From Thermobrachium celere DSM 8682 (lineage in GTDB: Bacteria > Bacillota > Clostridia > Clostridiales > Caloramatoraceae): a DNA stretch of 64,000 bases. How positions within the stretch are numbered: the first letter of the stretch is position 1; each line of letters begins with the position of its first letter. Shown here one piece after another: positions 54,784-64,000 of this stretch. Under the pieces are notes generated by a model, which saw only the letters and a list, made by a program, of their open reading frames with translations, ran no database searches and was not told the origin of the DNA. The position numbers and the translations under genes were made by a program. The stretch is from assembly GCF_000430995.1 (NCBI RefSeq), contig NZ_HF952018.1, positions 1,244,449-1,308,448 of the forward strand, in the 5' to 3' direction.

Positions 54784-54808
54784 AAAAAAAACACACCTTA
54801 AAGGTGTG
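54784..54808 (-). terminator. Rho-independent terminator of the aldo/keto reductase gene
   Basis: Stem 54792-54797 with 54803-54808, then eight T on the minus strand. Confidence 0.85.
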
Positions 54809-54878
54809 AAATGGTGTAGAATTAAGCCCCCGCTAATTTTCTATTTTAATTATTTACAAATAATCTTAATGTTATACA

Positions 54879-55883
54879 TCAAAATCCAAAACTTTCAACT
54901 ACCTCTTTAAGCATCTCTCTTATTTTTAAATTATATGGACATCTTGTTTCACAAATGCCACATCCTAAACAATCAGAAGCATGGCTCTTCATTCCATTGT
55001 ATCTTTCAGTTGCCCACTCTTTTAAGTCATATCTGTCATAATAACCCTTTAGTATAAAGCAAAATGGTATATCTATTCCTTGAGGACAAGGCATACAGTA
55101 TCCACATCTTCTACAGAAGCTGTTAGTGTATTTTTTCTTTATTTCTATACATTTTTTCATCATTTCATCATTAAATTCAATATATGAAGCTGAAATGTTT
55201 TGTTTAACCTGTTCAATACTTTCCATACCAGGTATAACAGTTGATATGTTTTTATTATTTAAAATATATGATATTGCAAGCTCACTATCCTCTAGTGCGC
55301 CACCTGCTAAAGGCTTCATTACAATTATTCCTATATCCCTTTTATTTGCTTCCTTAAATAGTTCTTCTGCTTGATCCTCTACAATGTTATATGGATACAT
55401 TATTGTTTCAAATACATCGTATTCTAGTATCTTTTTTAAAAAATCAAGGCTATGGGAAGTTATACCAATGTGCAGAACTTTTCCCTCTCTTTTAGCATCA
55501 AGAAGTGCCTCAAGTGCTCCATCCTCTGACATTACTTGTTTAAAGGTTTCTTCATCCTTAACATTATGAAGTTGATATAAGTCTATATAATCTGTCTTTA
55601 AATTCTTAAGGCTCCTTTCAATGTCCTCCTTCATTGCATCCTTAGTTCTTGCCATTGATTTTGTTGCAATATAAACTTCTTTTCTTATTCCATAAAGGGC
55701 ATTCCCTATATATTCTTCACTTATTCCATACCCTCTTGCTGTATCAATAAAATTTACTCCATTATCAACTGCAAATCTTATTACATCCTTTGCTTCATTC
55801 TGAGTTATTCTTTGTATTGGAATTCCTCCAAAGCCTACTTCAGATACCATTATATTTGTTTTACCTAATCTTCTTTTCTTCAT
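54879..55883 (-). CDS. aldo/keto reductase with C-terminal [4Fe-4S] domain
   Basis: A 334-residue NAD(P)-linked reductase: a TIM-barrel AKR (about 1-250) with catalytic Asp/Tyr in FIDTARGYG, Lys in YIATKSM and His in LYQLHNV, plus a ferredoxin-like tail with CRRCGYCMPCPQGIDIPFC and CLGCGICETRCPYNL. These Fe-S AKRs are common in anaerobes and may draw electrons from ferredoxin; substrate is unknown. The GGGGG ribosome site is before the ATG. It is transcribed away from a small inverted repeat that copies its own start region (55880-55957). Confidence 0.88.
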   Translation of the reverse strand: MKKRRLGKTNIMVSEVGFGGIPIQRITQNEAKDVIRFAVDNGVNFIDTARGYGISEEYIGNALYGIRKEVYIATKSMARTKDAMKEDIERSLKNLKTDYIDLYQLHNVKDEETFKQVMSEDGALEALLDAKREGKVLHIGITSHSLDFLKKILEYDVFETIMYPYNIVEDQAEELFKEANKRDIGIIVMKPLAGGALEDSELAISYILNNKNISTVIPGMESIEQVKQNISASYIEFNDEMMKKCIEIKKKYTNSFCRRCGYCMPCPQGIDIPFCFILKGYYDRYDLKEWATERYNGMKSHASDCLGCGICETRCPYNLKIREMLKEVVESFGF

Positions 55884-55919
55884 AAGTTTACCCCCTTTAG
55901 GTTTATTATAAATGAAAAT

Positions 55920-55939
55920 AAGCCCTATTAAAAGGGCTT
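55920..55939 (-). terminator. second terminator after pyk
   Basis: A 7-bp stem (55920-55926 with 55933-55939) followed on the minus strand by ATTTTCATTT. Confidence 0.65.
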
Positions 55940-55958
55940 AAGGAGGTAAACTTATGAT

Positions 55959-55983
55959 AAAGTTAGGCCAAAGGCCTAACTTT
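55959..55983 (-). terminator. first terminator after pyk
   Basis: A perfect 11-bp stem (55959-55969 with 55973-55983) with a 3-base loop, at the end of pyk. The two hairpins stand in tandem. Confidence 0.75.
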
Positions 55984-55984
55984 T

Positions 55985-57739
55985 TTACATAACATTAGCT
56001 TTTCCACTGTAAACCATACCATTTCTTGGATCTATAGTAATTAAAGTTCCTGACTTTATAATTTCTGTTGCACCTTCTGCACCAACTATAACAGGAATTC
56101 CTGCGTTGATACATTCAACTGCAACGTGTGATGTAAGTCCACCTTCTTCTGCAACTACACCACTTACTCTATCCATTATAACTGGTAGATGTTCTTTTTC
56201 TATATTTCTAACTACAAGGATATCTCCTTCACTTAATTGCTCTTCTAACTTTGACATATCAGTTACAACACAAGCTGTTCCATATGTTGAATTACCCATT
56301 CCCTTTCCTTTAACAAGAACATCTCCTACTATATGTACCTTCATAAGGTTAGTTGTTCCTGTAAATCCAACTGGAACACCTGCTGCTACAACAACTAAGT
56401 CACCCTTCTTAACATATCCATGGTTTAGTGCTTCTTGAACTGACTTTTCAATTAATTCGTCAGTGTTATCAAACTTTTCAGTTACAACTGGATATACACC
56501 CCATGATACAGCAAGCTTTCTTGCTACTTCTTCATATGGAGTTACTGCAATGATTGGGCACTTTGGTCTATACTTTGAAACCATCTTTGCTGTACTTCCT
56601 GATTGTGTTGCAGTAATTACAGCTGAAGCACTAAGTTCAGTTGCTGCTGTAACAGTTGCAAGGCTTATAGCATCTGGTACTGAATTCTTGTGGTATGCTC
56701 TTCTCTTTTCAAGAATTGCTTGATAGTTTAGAGCACTTTCTGCCTTTTCTGCTATTCTTGCCATTGTTGTAATTGCTTCTATTGGATACTTACCATTTGC
56801 AGTTTCACCACTTAGCATTATAGCATCTGTTCCATCGAATATAGCATTTGCAACGTCGCTTGCTTCTGCTCTTGTTGGTCTTGGATTTCTAATCATTGAA
56901 TCAAGCATTTGAGTTGCAGTTATAACTGGTTTTCCTGCTTTATTACACTTTTCAATTATCATCTTTTGAACTAGTGGAACTTCTTCTGTTGGAATTTCAA
57001 CACCAAGGTCTCCTCTTGCTACCATTATACCGTCTGATAGCTTAATAATTTCATCTATGTTGTCAACACCTTCTTGGTTTTCTATCTTTGATATTATTAG
57101 TATTCCTTCTCCACCATTCTTTTCAAGTACCTTTCTTATTGCTATAACGTCTTGAGGCTTTCTTACGAATGATGCTGCTACTATATCTATTCCTTGCTCA
57201 ATACCAAACTTAAGGTCTGCTATATCCTTTTCAGTTAATGCTGGAAGGTTTATTTTAACATTTGGTACGTTAACTCCCTTGTAGTTGCTAACTGGTCCAC
57301 TGTTTTGAACTATACAGTGAATATCTTGCTCTTCTATCTTTTCAACCTTAAGTCCTACAAGACCATCATCTATAAGTATTGTGTCTCCAGGTTTTACGTC
57401 TTCATGTAGTTTATCGTATGAAACTGAACAGATTGTATTATCTCCTTCAACTTGTCTTGTTGTTATTATGAATTTTTGACCTTCAACAAGCTCAACCTTT
57501 TTATCTTTAAATGTACCTGTTCTTATTTCTGGTCCCTTTGTATCAAGTAGTATTGCAACAGGCTTATTTAATTCCTTTCTTAATTTTTTAATTGTTGCAA
57601 TTCTTGCCCCATGTTCTTCATGGGAACCATGTGAAAAGTTAAGTCTTGCAACATTCATACCACTTTCAATAAGTTTTCTTAATACCTCTTCACTTTCACT
57701 TGCAGGTCCAATAGTACATACTATCTTTGTCTTTCTCAT
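55985..57739 (-). CDS. pyk: pyruvate kinase with C-terminal PEP-utiliser domain
   Basis: Converts phosphoenolpyruvate and ADP to pyruvate and ATP, the last step of glycolysis. The 584-residue protein holds the catalytic barrel (KIVCTIGPASES, RLNFSHGSHEEH, DTKGPEIRTG, MVARGDLGVEIP, TATQMLDSMI), the effector C domain, and an extra C-terminal PEP-utiliser mobile domain with GGLTSHVAVE, as in Bacillus and clostridial long pyruvate kinases. The function of that last domain is unsettled. It starts 17 bases after pfkA and is in the same operon. The product enters fermentation. Confidence 0.97.
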   Translation of the reverse strand: MRKTKIVCTIGPASESEEVLRKLIESGMNVARLNFSHGSHEEHGARIATIKKLRKELNKPVAILLDTKGPEIRTGTFKDKKVELVEGQKFIITTRQVEGDNTICSVSYDKLHEDVKPGDTILIDDGLVGLKVEKIEEQDIHCIVQNSGPVSNYKGVNVPNVKINLPALTEKDIADLKFGIEQGIDIVAASFVRKPQDVIAIRKVLEKNGGEGILIISKIENQEGVDNIDEIIKLSDGIMVARGDLGVEIPTEEVPLVQKMIIEKCNKAGKPVITATQMLDSMIRNPRPTRAEASDVANAIFDGTDAIMLSGETANGKYPIEAITTMARIAEKAESALNYQAILEKRRAYHKNSVPDAISLATVTAATELSASAVITATQSGSTAKMVSKYRPKCPIIAVTPYEEVARKLAVSWGVYPVVTEKFDNTDELIEKSVQEALNHGYVKKGDLVVVAAGVPVGFTGTTNLMKVHIVGDVLVKGKGMGNSTYGTACVVTDMSKLEEQLSEGDILVVRNIEKEHLPVIMDRVSGVVAEEGGLTSHVAVECINAGIPVIVGAEGATEIIKSGTLITIDPRNGMVYSGKANVM

Positions 57740-57756
57740 AATTTCACTCCTTTAAA

Positions 57757-58848
<1,092 letters not shown>

Positions 58849-59042
58849 TTAATATGTACCTTGTCCAATTTTATTATTCAGGATAAACTTTTAATTTGTA
58901 ATAAAGTTTCTTAATTTTTTGCAACTTTTAAAACACTATCATTCAATTGTACATATAAGCTAACAAATTAATTTTAAAAAATTTGTCAAATAAAATCAAT
59001 ATAAAAATCGTTAATTTTTTTTATTCATTTTATTGAAAATAA

Positions 59043-59075
59043 ATAGGGACAAATTAAATTTTATATTGTCCCTAT
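59043..59075 (-). terminator. Rho-independent terminator of dnaE
   Basis: A perfect 10-bp stem (59043-59052 with 59066-59075); TTATTTTC follows on the minus strand. Confidence 0.75.
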
Positions 59076-59092
59076 CCTTTTGTCAAAACAAA

Positions 59093-62000
59093 TCAAGAAA
59101 TTTTAACATTTTCTAACCCTATTTGGCTAGTTAATTCGTTTATGAGCTCATCCGATATAGAAACCCAATATTCCCTTGATGCCTGAAATACCTTTTTAGA
59201 ATTACTTAAAACAACATATATAGGATTATTACCTGCGTGCTTTTTAAATATAGGCTTTAGTTCTTCTATATCTTTACGCCAGCCTTCCTCATCTAATCTT
59301 ATATATAGTTTGTTTATTTTTATTTCTGAACTTCTTAATGGCTCAATCTCATCAGCGATTATCTTTGGTTGTTCATCTTCTTTAATACTTATTCTTCCCT
59401 TAATCAATACAATATTATCCTCAAAAATTTGTTTATTTACTTTTTGATATATCTTTGGGAAAACTAATACTTCTATGCTACTATAAAGATCTTGAATTGT
59501 TATAAAGGCCATCATTTCATTATTTCTTGTTGCCTTTATATTTACAGCATTTATTATACCTGCCACTGAAACTTTTTCTCCATCCTTTACTTTGTGTTCA
59601 ATTGCCATCTCATTTTCTTCTATACTTACAATATCAGATATTTTTGTTGTTGCGAAAAGCTCCATCTCTTTTCTATATTCATCAAGTGGATGTCCACTTA
59701 TATAAAGTCCCATCATCTCCTTCTCCATTGCAAGAAGATGTTTTTTATCAAATTCTTTTATATCTTCATATTCCTCTTTTATTGTATTTTGACTTTGTTC
59801 ATTTAGACCAAATAGGGACATTTGCCCCTCTAATGTCTTTCTTTTTTCATTTGCAACAGCATCCATTATTCTTTCATAGGAAGCCATAAGCTGTGATCTT
59901 CTAATTTTTAAAGAGTCAAAAGCTCCAGCTTTAATCATACTTTCTACAGCTTTTTTGTTAACTTCAGATAGGTTAACTTTATAACAGAAATCTACAAAGC
60001 CTGTAAAGATACCTTTTTTAAGTCTTGCTTCTTTTATAGCCTCAACTGCTCCTCTACCAACATTCTTTATGGCTCCAAGTCCAAATCTAATTTTATTTCC
60101 AATCACAGTAAAAGAATAGTCACTTTCATTTATATCCGGCGGTAATACTTCTATACCCATTTTTTTGCAGGCTTGAATATAAAATGCTACTTTATCATTA
60201 TTTCCAACCACACTTGTAATAAGTGCAGTCATAAACTCAACTGGATAGTATTTCTTTAAATAAGCAGTTTGATATGCAACAACTGCATAGGCTGCTGCAT
60301 GGGATTTATTGAAGGCGTAACTTGCAAAATCTATCATAAGGTCAAAAATTTTATTTGCAACCTCTTCACTTACTCCATTTCTAATTGCACCTTTAACGAT
60401 TATATTTCCATTTTCATCATCAAGACCATATATGAAATTTTGTCTTTCCTTTAGCATAACATCATGCTTTTTCTTTGCCATAGCACGTCGTACAAGGTCC
60501 GATCTTCCTAAAGAATATCCAGCAATATCCCTTACTATCTGCATTACCTGTTCTTGATAAACCATACAGCCATAAGTTACTTCTAATATAGGTTTTAACT
60601 TTTCATCTAGGTATTCTATTTTATCTGGGTTATTTTTATTTTTAATATATGTTGGTATCTGATCCATTGGACCAGGTCTATATAAAGATATACCAGCTAT
60701 TATATCTTCTAATGAGTTTGGTTTAAGTTCCTTCATAAAGTTAGTCATACCTGTTGATTCAAGCTGGAATATCCCTTCAGTATTACCTTGGCTTATAAGT
60801 TCAAAAACTTCCCTATCATCATAGGTTAATTTATCTAAATCAATTTCTACTCCTCTATTCCTTTTAACTAAATCAATTGTATCCCTTATAACTGTTAGCG
60901 TTCTAAGCCCTAAAAAGTCCATCTTTAAAAGGCCAAGTTCTTCAAGTATTGTCATTGGGAATTGAGTTACAACAGCCTCATCATTTTTAGCAAGAGGTAC
61001 AAATTCAACAAGAGGAGCTGAAGCTATAACAACACCTGCTGCATGCGTTGATGAATGCCTTGGAAGTCCCTCTAAAGATTTTGATATATCTATTAAATGT
61101 CTTATTCTATCATTGCTCTCATATTCGGCCTTAAGCTCTGGATTCATCTCAAGAGCTCTATCTATTGTTATATTAAGTTCCATTGGTATCATTTTTGCAA
61201 TTCTATCTACTTCAGCATAAGGATAATTTAATGCTCTTCCAACATCTCTTATAACAGCCCTTGCTGCCATTGTACCAAAGGTTATAATTTGTGCTACCCT
61301 GTCCTGTCCATATTTTTTTACAACGTAATCTATAACCTCCTGCCTTCTTTCATAACAAAAGTCAGAATCTATATCTGGCATGCTTACTCTTTCAGGATTT
61401 AAAAATCTCTCAAATAGAAGGTTATATTTTATAGGATCTATTTTTGTTATACCTAATGTATATGCAACTATAGAACCTGCTGCTGAACCTCTTCCTGGGC
61501 CTGTTATTATGTTATTATCCCTTGCAAACTTTATAAAGTCCCAAACTATAAGAAAATAATCAACATACCCCATTTTTTCAATTATTGAAAGCTCATACTC
61601 TAATCTATCTATTATGTCTTGAGTTACATTTTCATATCTTTCATAAAGTCCTTCAAAGCACAGTTTTCTTAGATATTCATTTGAAGGAATGCCATCTGGT
61701 GTTTCAAACTTAGGTAATTTTGTTACGTTAAACTCAAATTCAACATTACATTCTTCTGCTATCTTGGTTGTGTTTAATATTGCATCAGGATAATCTTTAA
61801 ATATCTCCTGCATCTCATCAATTGACTTTAAATAAAACTCATCCACCTCAAAACTCATTCTGTCTTCATCGTCAATCGTTTTTCCTGTCTGTATGCAAAG
61901 GAGTATTTCATGGGCTTTAGCATCTTCCCTTTCAACATAATGAACATCATTTGTTGCAACAAGAGGTATTCCTGTTTCTTTTGAAAGTTTTAAAAGTAAC

Positions 62001-62563
62001 TCATTTACCTTTGCTTGTTCGTCTAAACCATGGTTTTGAAGCTCTAAGTAGAAATTCCCATGTCCAAATATTTCGTTATATAATAGTGCCTTATTCTTTG
62101 CCTCTTCATATTCTCCCTTTAAAAGTAAAGCTTGCACTTCTCCACCTAAACAAGCACTTAATGCAATCAAATCCTTTGAGTTTTCCTTTAAAAGTTCGTA
62201 ATCTGCCCTTGGTTTATAATAAAATCCCTCTATAAAGGCTTTAGATACAATTTTCATTAAATTTTTATATCCTTCATTGCTCTTTGCAAGCAAAACTAAG
62301 TGGTAATTTTCTGCATCTATACTTCCTTCTTTTTTAAATCTGCCCCTTGGTGCAACATAAACTTCACAACCTATAATAGGCTTTATATTATTTTCTTTAC
62401 ACTTTTTATAAAACTCAATTACTCCATACATGCTCCCATGATCAGTTATGGCAAGGGCACTCATATTAAGTTCCCTTGCCTTTTTTACAAGTTTATCTAT
62501 TTTGGCTGAACCATCTAGTAAACTGTATTCTGTATGGACATGTAGGTGAACAAAGTTTGACAT
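59093..62563 (-). CDS. dnaE: DNA polymerase III alpha subunit, DnaE type
   Basis: A replicative family C polymerase of 1156 residues. An N-terminal PHP domain (HLHVHTEYSLLDGSAKI, ITDHGSMYGV) is followed by the polymerase core with the catalytic Asp pair in MPDIDSDFCYERR and GPGRGSAAGS, a helix-hairpin-helix region, and a C-terminal OB fold (VSVAGIINAVNIKATRN). There is no exonuclease insert, so this is DnaE, not PolC; in Firmicutes it extends primers together with PolC. GGAGG lies 5 bases before the ATG at 62563; an ATG at 62575 lacks a site. The upstream frame overlaps ytoI, so the two are coupled. Confidence 0.97.
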   Translation of the reverse strand: MSNFVHLHVHTEYSLLDGSAKIDKLVKKARELNMSALAITDHGSMYGVIEFYKKCKENNIKPIIGCEVYVAPRGRFKKEGSIDAENYHLVLLAKSNEGYKNLMKIVSKAFIEGFYYKPRADYELLKENSKDLIALSACLGGEVQALLLKGEYEEAKNKALLYNEIFGHGNFYLELQNHGLDEQAKVNELLLKLSKETGIPLVATNDVHYVEREDAKAHEILLCIQTGKTIDDEDRMSFEVDEFYLKSIDEMQEIFKDYPDAILNTTKIAEECNVEFEFNVTKLPKFETPDGIPSNEYLRKLCFEGLYERYENVTQDIIDRLEYELSIIEKMGYVDYFLIVWDFIKFARDNNIITGPGRGSAAGSIVAYTLGITKIDPIKYNLLFERFLNPERVSMPDIDSDFCYERRQEVIDYVVKKYGQDRVAQIITFGTMAARAVIRDVGRALNYPYAEVDRIAKMIPMELNITIDRALEMNPELKAEYESNDRIRHLIDISKSLEGLPRHSSTHAAGVVIASAPLVEFVPLAKNDEAVVTQFPMTILEELGLLKMDFLGLRTLTVIRDTIDLVKRNRGVEIDLDKLTYDDREVFELISQGNTEGIFQLESTGMTNFMKELKPNSLEDIIAGISLYRPGPMDQIPTYIKNKNNPDKIEYLDEKLKPILEVTYGCMVYQEQVMQIVRDIAGYSLGRSDLVRRAMAKKKHDVMLKERQNFIYGLDDENGNIIVKGAIRNGVSEEVANKIFDLMIDFASYAFNKSHAAAYAVVAYQTAYLKKYYPVEFMTALITSVVGNNDKVAFYIQACKKMGIEVLPPDINESDYSFTVIGNKIRFGLGAIKNVGRGAVEAIKEARLKKGIFTGFVDFCYKVNLSEVNKKAVESMIKAGAFDSLKIRRSQLMASYERIMDAVANEKRKTLEGQMSLFGLNEQSQNTIKEEYEDIKEFDKKHLLAMEKEMMGLYISGHPLDEYRKEMELFATTKISDIVSIEENEMAIEHKVKDGEKVSVAGIINAVNIKATRNNEMMAFITIQDLYSSIEVLVFPKIYQKVNKQIFEDNIVLIKGRISIKEDEQPKIIADEIEPLRSSEIKINKLYIRLDEEGWRKDIEELKPIFKKHAGNNPIYVVLSNSKKVFQASREYWVSISDELINELTSQIGLENVKIS

Positions 62564-62574
62564 AGCAACCTCCA

Positions 62575-63885
62575 TTAGTTTTTCTTAAGTATTTTTGCAC
62601 TTAGGATAGCTTTACCTACAAGTTCCTTTTCATTTTCATTATACATCTCTATCTCAACTTTTGAATAATGTCTTCCCATATCAATTATTGTTGTGTTTAT
62701 TGTAACAACTGTATCTACTTGAACTGGCTTTACATAAAATACTGAAAAAGAGTCAACAACTACATTTAAGTGATTTCTTTGCCTTAGAGCAATTGTACCA
62801 ACAGTTGACATTACAAGCGTTAATGCATTCCAGCTTGCAGTTCCTATTGGATTTAACATTTCAGGCATAATCTTGCCAGTAAATTTCATGCCCTTTTCGG
62901 TATTAATACATGTAAAGTTTTTAAGTACTAAATCATCAATAGTTTGTCCTACTTGAGGCTGTCTATTTATATATTGAAGTGCTTTAATTACATCATGCCT
63001 ACTTACTACACCAACCAGTTGCTTATTTTCAATAACAGGTATAAGTTCAATTCCTTCCCATACAATAATATGAGCAACATAAGCAACTGAGGTTTTTGGA
63101 GTTACTGTTATAGGATCCTTTGTCATATACTTTGTAACAAGTTCATCGTCGTTTGCCTCAAGCTTTAAATCTTTGATTGTAATTATACCAACAACTTTAT
63201 TATACTCATCAAGTACAGGAAACTTGCCATGCTTTGTAACCTGCATCTTTTCTTTTAATTCCTTTATTGTATTATTTACTCTAACATATGAAACCTCTGT
63301 TTTCATAATATCTTCAACTAATATTATATCCTTTTTAATTAAGTTTTCTGATATTGCTTTATTTATCATAGATGCTGTTGTAAAGGTATCATATGTTGAG
63401 GAAATTATAGGCAATCCCTTTTTATTTGCAAGCTGTTTTATTTCATCAGAACATGTAAACCCCCCAGTGATTAATACAGCACAATCTTTTTCTAATGCTA
63501 ATTTTTGGGCTTCTTCTCTATTACCTACAATAAGCAGGTTTCCAGGAGATATATATTTTCTCATAACATCAAGTGTCATCGCACCTATTACAAACTTATT
63601 TAATGTTTTATGAAGTCCATCTTTTCCACCAAGTACAGAACCTTCTACTATATTTACTACTTCTGCATATGTTAGATTCTCTATATTTTTCTTTTCAACC
63701 TTCTCAATTCTAACTGTTCCAACTCTAGGAATTGTACTGACTATTCCTAGTGTTTCTGCATCTTTTATTGCTCTGTATGCTGTACCATCACTAACATCTA
63801 GTGCATTAGCAATAGATCTTACTGAAATTTTTGTTCCCACTTTTAGGCTTTGTATATATTTAATAATCTCTTCATGTTTTGACAT
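62575..63885 (-). CDS. ytoI: YtoI-like HTH/DRTGG/CBS/hotdog protein
   Basis: A 436-residue four-domain protein: winged helix-turn-helix (about 1-60), DRTGG domain (about 70-185), two CBS motifs (about 190-310, KHGKFPVLDEYNKVVGIITI and WEGIELIPVIENKQLVGVVS), and a C-terminal thioesterase-fold hotdog domain (about 315-436). B. subtilis YtoI has the same order and length. CBS pairs bind adenine nucleotides and hotdog domains bind acyl-CoA, so it may tie metabolite levels to transcription, but no target is known. Its stop codon region overlaps the dnaE frame, so it shares a transcript with the replicative polymerase. Promoter TTGATA-17-TATAAT lies immediately before the ribosome site. Confidence 0.88.
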   Translation of the reverse strand: MSKHEEIIKYIQSLKVGTKISVRSIANALDVSDGTAYRAIKDAETLGIVSTIPRVGTVRIEKVEKKNIENLTYAEVVNIVEGSVLGGKDGLHKTLNKFVIGAMTLDVMRKYISPGNLLIVGNREEAQKLALEKDCAVLITGGFTCSDEIKQLANKKGLPIISSTYDTFTTASMINKAISENLIKKDIILVEDIMKTEVSYVRVNNTIKELKEKMQVTKHGKFPVLDEYNKVVGIITIKDLKLEANDDELVTKYMTKDPITVTPKTSVAYVAHIIVWEGIELIPVIENKQLVGVVSRHDVIKALQYINRQPQVGQTIDDLVLKNFTCINTEKGMKFTGKIMPEMLNPIGTASWNALTLVMSTVGTIALRQRNHLNVVVDSFSVFYVKPVQVDTVVTINTTIIDMGRHYSKVEIEMYNENEKELVGKAILSAKILKKN

Positions 63886-63899
63886 AATTCCACTCCCTA

Positions 63900-63928
63900 A
63901 TTATAATGTCTTAAAATAATTATATCAA
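63900..63928 (-). promoter_or_regulatory. promoter of ytoI-dnaE
   Basis: Minus strand: TTGATA (63923-63928), a 17-base spacer and TATAAT (63900-63905). The -10 box ends only 14 bases before the ATG, so the start point would leave a leader of about 8 bases. Confidence 0.7.
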
Positions 63929-63954
63929 AAAAAGGGCTATAGAAGTAGCCCTTT
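63927..63954 (-). terminator. Rho-independent terminator of the upstream (whiA-like) gene
   Basis: A 9-bp stem (63931-63939 with 63946-63954) and seven T on the minus strand. The stop codon of the upstream gene is inside the stem. Confidence 0.85.
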
Positions 63955-64000
63955 AAGAGTCTTTTAACTCTTCAGCAATTTTTTCTATTTTTCTAAGTCT
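63953..64000 (-). CDS. C-terminal end of a WhiA-like protein (cut by window edge)
   Basis: Only the last 15 codons are visible, reading RLRKIEKIAEELKDS and a TAA stop. This closely resembles the end of WhiA (…VNHRLRKIE-IAEEL…), a homing-endonuclease-fold DNA-binding protein that in Firmicutes lies upstream of the dnaE-pfkA-pyk region and links to cell division. The stretch is short, so the call rests on that motif and on gene order. Confidence 0.55.
   Translation of the reverse strand, partial: RLRKIEKIAEELKDS

Noticed and set aside
59041-59080. Repeated GGGACAA words near dnaE and pfkA as a regulatory repeat
   Set aside because: One pair forms the dnaE terminator and another a leader hairpin; the remaining similarity is too short to separate from chance.

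Overview
The window is about 64 kb of low-GC (roughly 30%) chromosome from an anaerobic, spore-forming Firmicute of the Clostridia, in the Clostridium/Caloramator range. The grounds are AT-rich codon use, strong GGAGG/GGGGG ribosome sites, many Rho-independent terminators, a spore photoproduct lyase, ferredoxin-type iron-sulfur proteins, radical SAM enzymes, and a dnaE-pfkA-pyk block preceded by a gene end that looks like whiA. The species cannot be read from the sequence. No tRNA, rRNA or CRISPR array was seen.

1-12.2 kb: the 3' end of tyrS, a YtcJ-like amidohydrolase, a flavin amine oxidase, an LtaS-type phosphoglycerol transferase, and a four-gene folate operon (PTPS-III, folE2, folP, folK). 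That operon has no folB, and its PTPS carries the Cys+Glu active site known to replace FolB. Next come a second amidohydrolase, a Nudix hydrolase, a 54-residue zinc-ribbon protein behind a strongly structured leader RNA, a VanX-type dipeptidase and a YdcZ-like membrane protein.

12.2-24.9 kb: a cyclic beta-1,2-glucan module. A nucleotidyltransferase fused to a degenerate phosphomannomutase domain is followed almost directly by a roughly 2827-residue NdvB/Cgs-type synthase (GT84, cyclisation domain, GH94). A deoxynucleoside kinase and a PHP phosphatase follow.

24.9-35.5 kb (minus strand): an orphan ParA with a small SAP-like partner, proS, and an SDR/splB/nucleosidase cluster. Further along are rlmD with a phosphodiester glycosidase, an FMN reductase and an MFS exporter.

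35.5-50 kb: an IS150-group element (35836-37562) with an apparent -1 frameshift site, which truncates a membrane protein gene. Then come a ferredoxin, a CofE-like protein, a VanX-type lipoprotein, two AGCS sodium:amino-acid symporters, a rhomboid protease, a YfcC-type carrier broken by one in-frame TGA, an orphan radical SAM protein and an aminotransferase. A 30-base repeat occurs three times here (34218, 42624, 44758).

49.5-64 kb: a free-standing pyruvate-kinase C domain, a transporter, a lipoprotein, a second RlmD-like methyltransferase and an Fe-S aldo/keto reductase. The final minus-strand block is whiA (end only)-ytoI-dnaE-pfkA-pyk, linking a metabolite-sensing CBS/DRTGG protein, the replicative polymerase and two glycolytic enzymes. 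Many genes stand alone between hairpin terminators. The clear operons are the folate genes, the nucleotidyltransferase/glucan synthase pair, ParA/partner, nucleosidase-splB-SDR, glycosidase-rlmD, ytoI-dnaE and pfkA-pyk.
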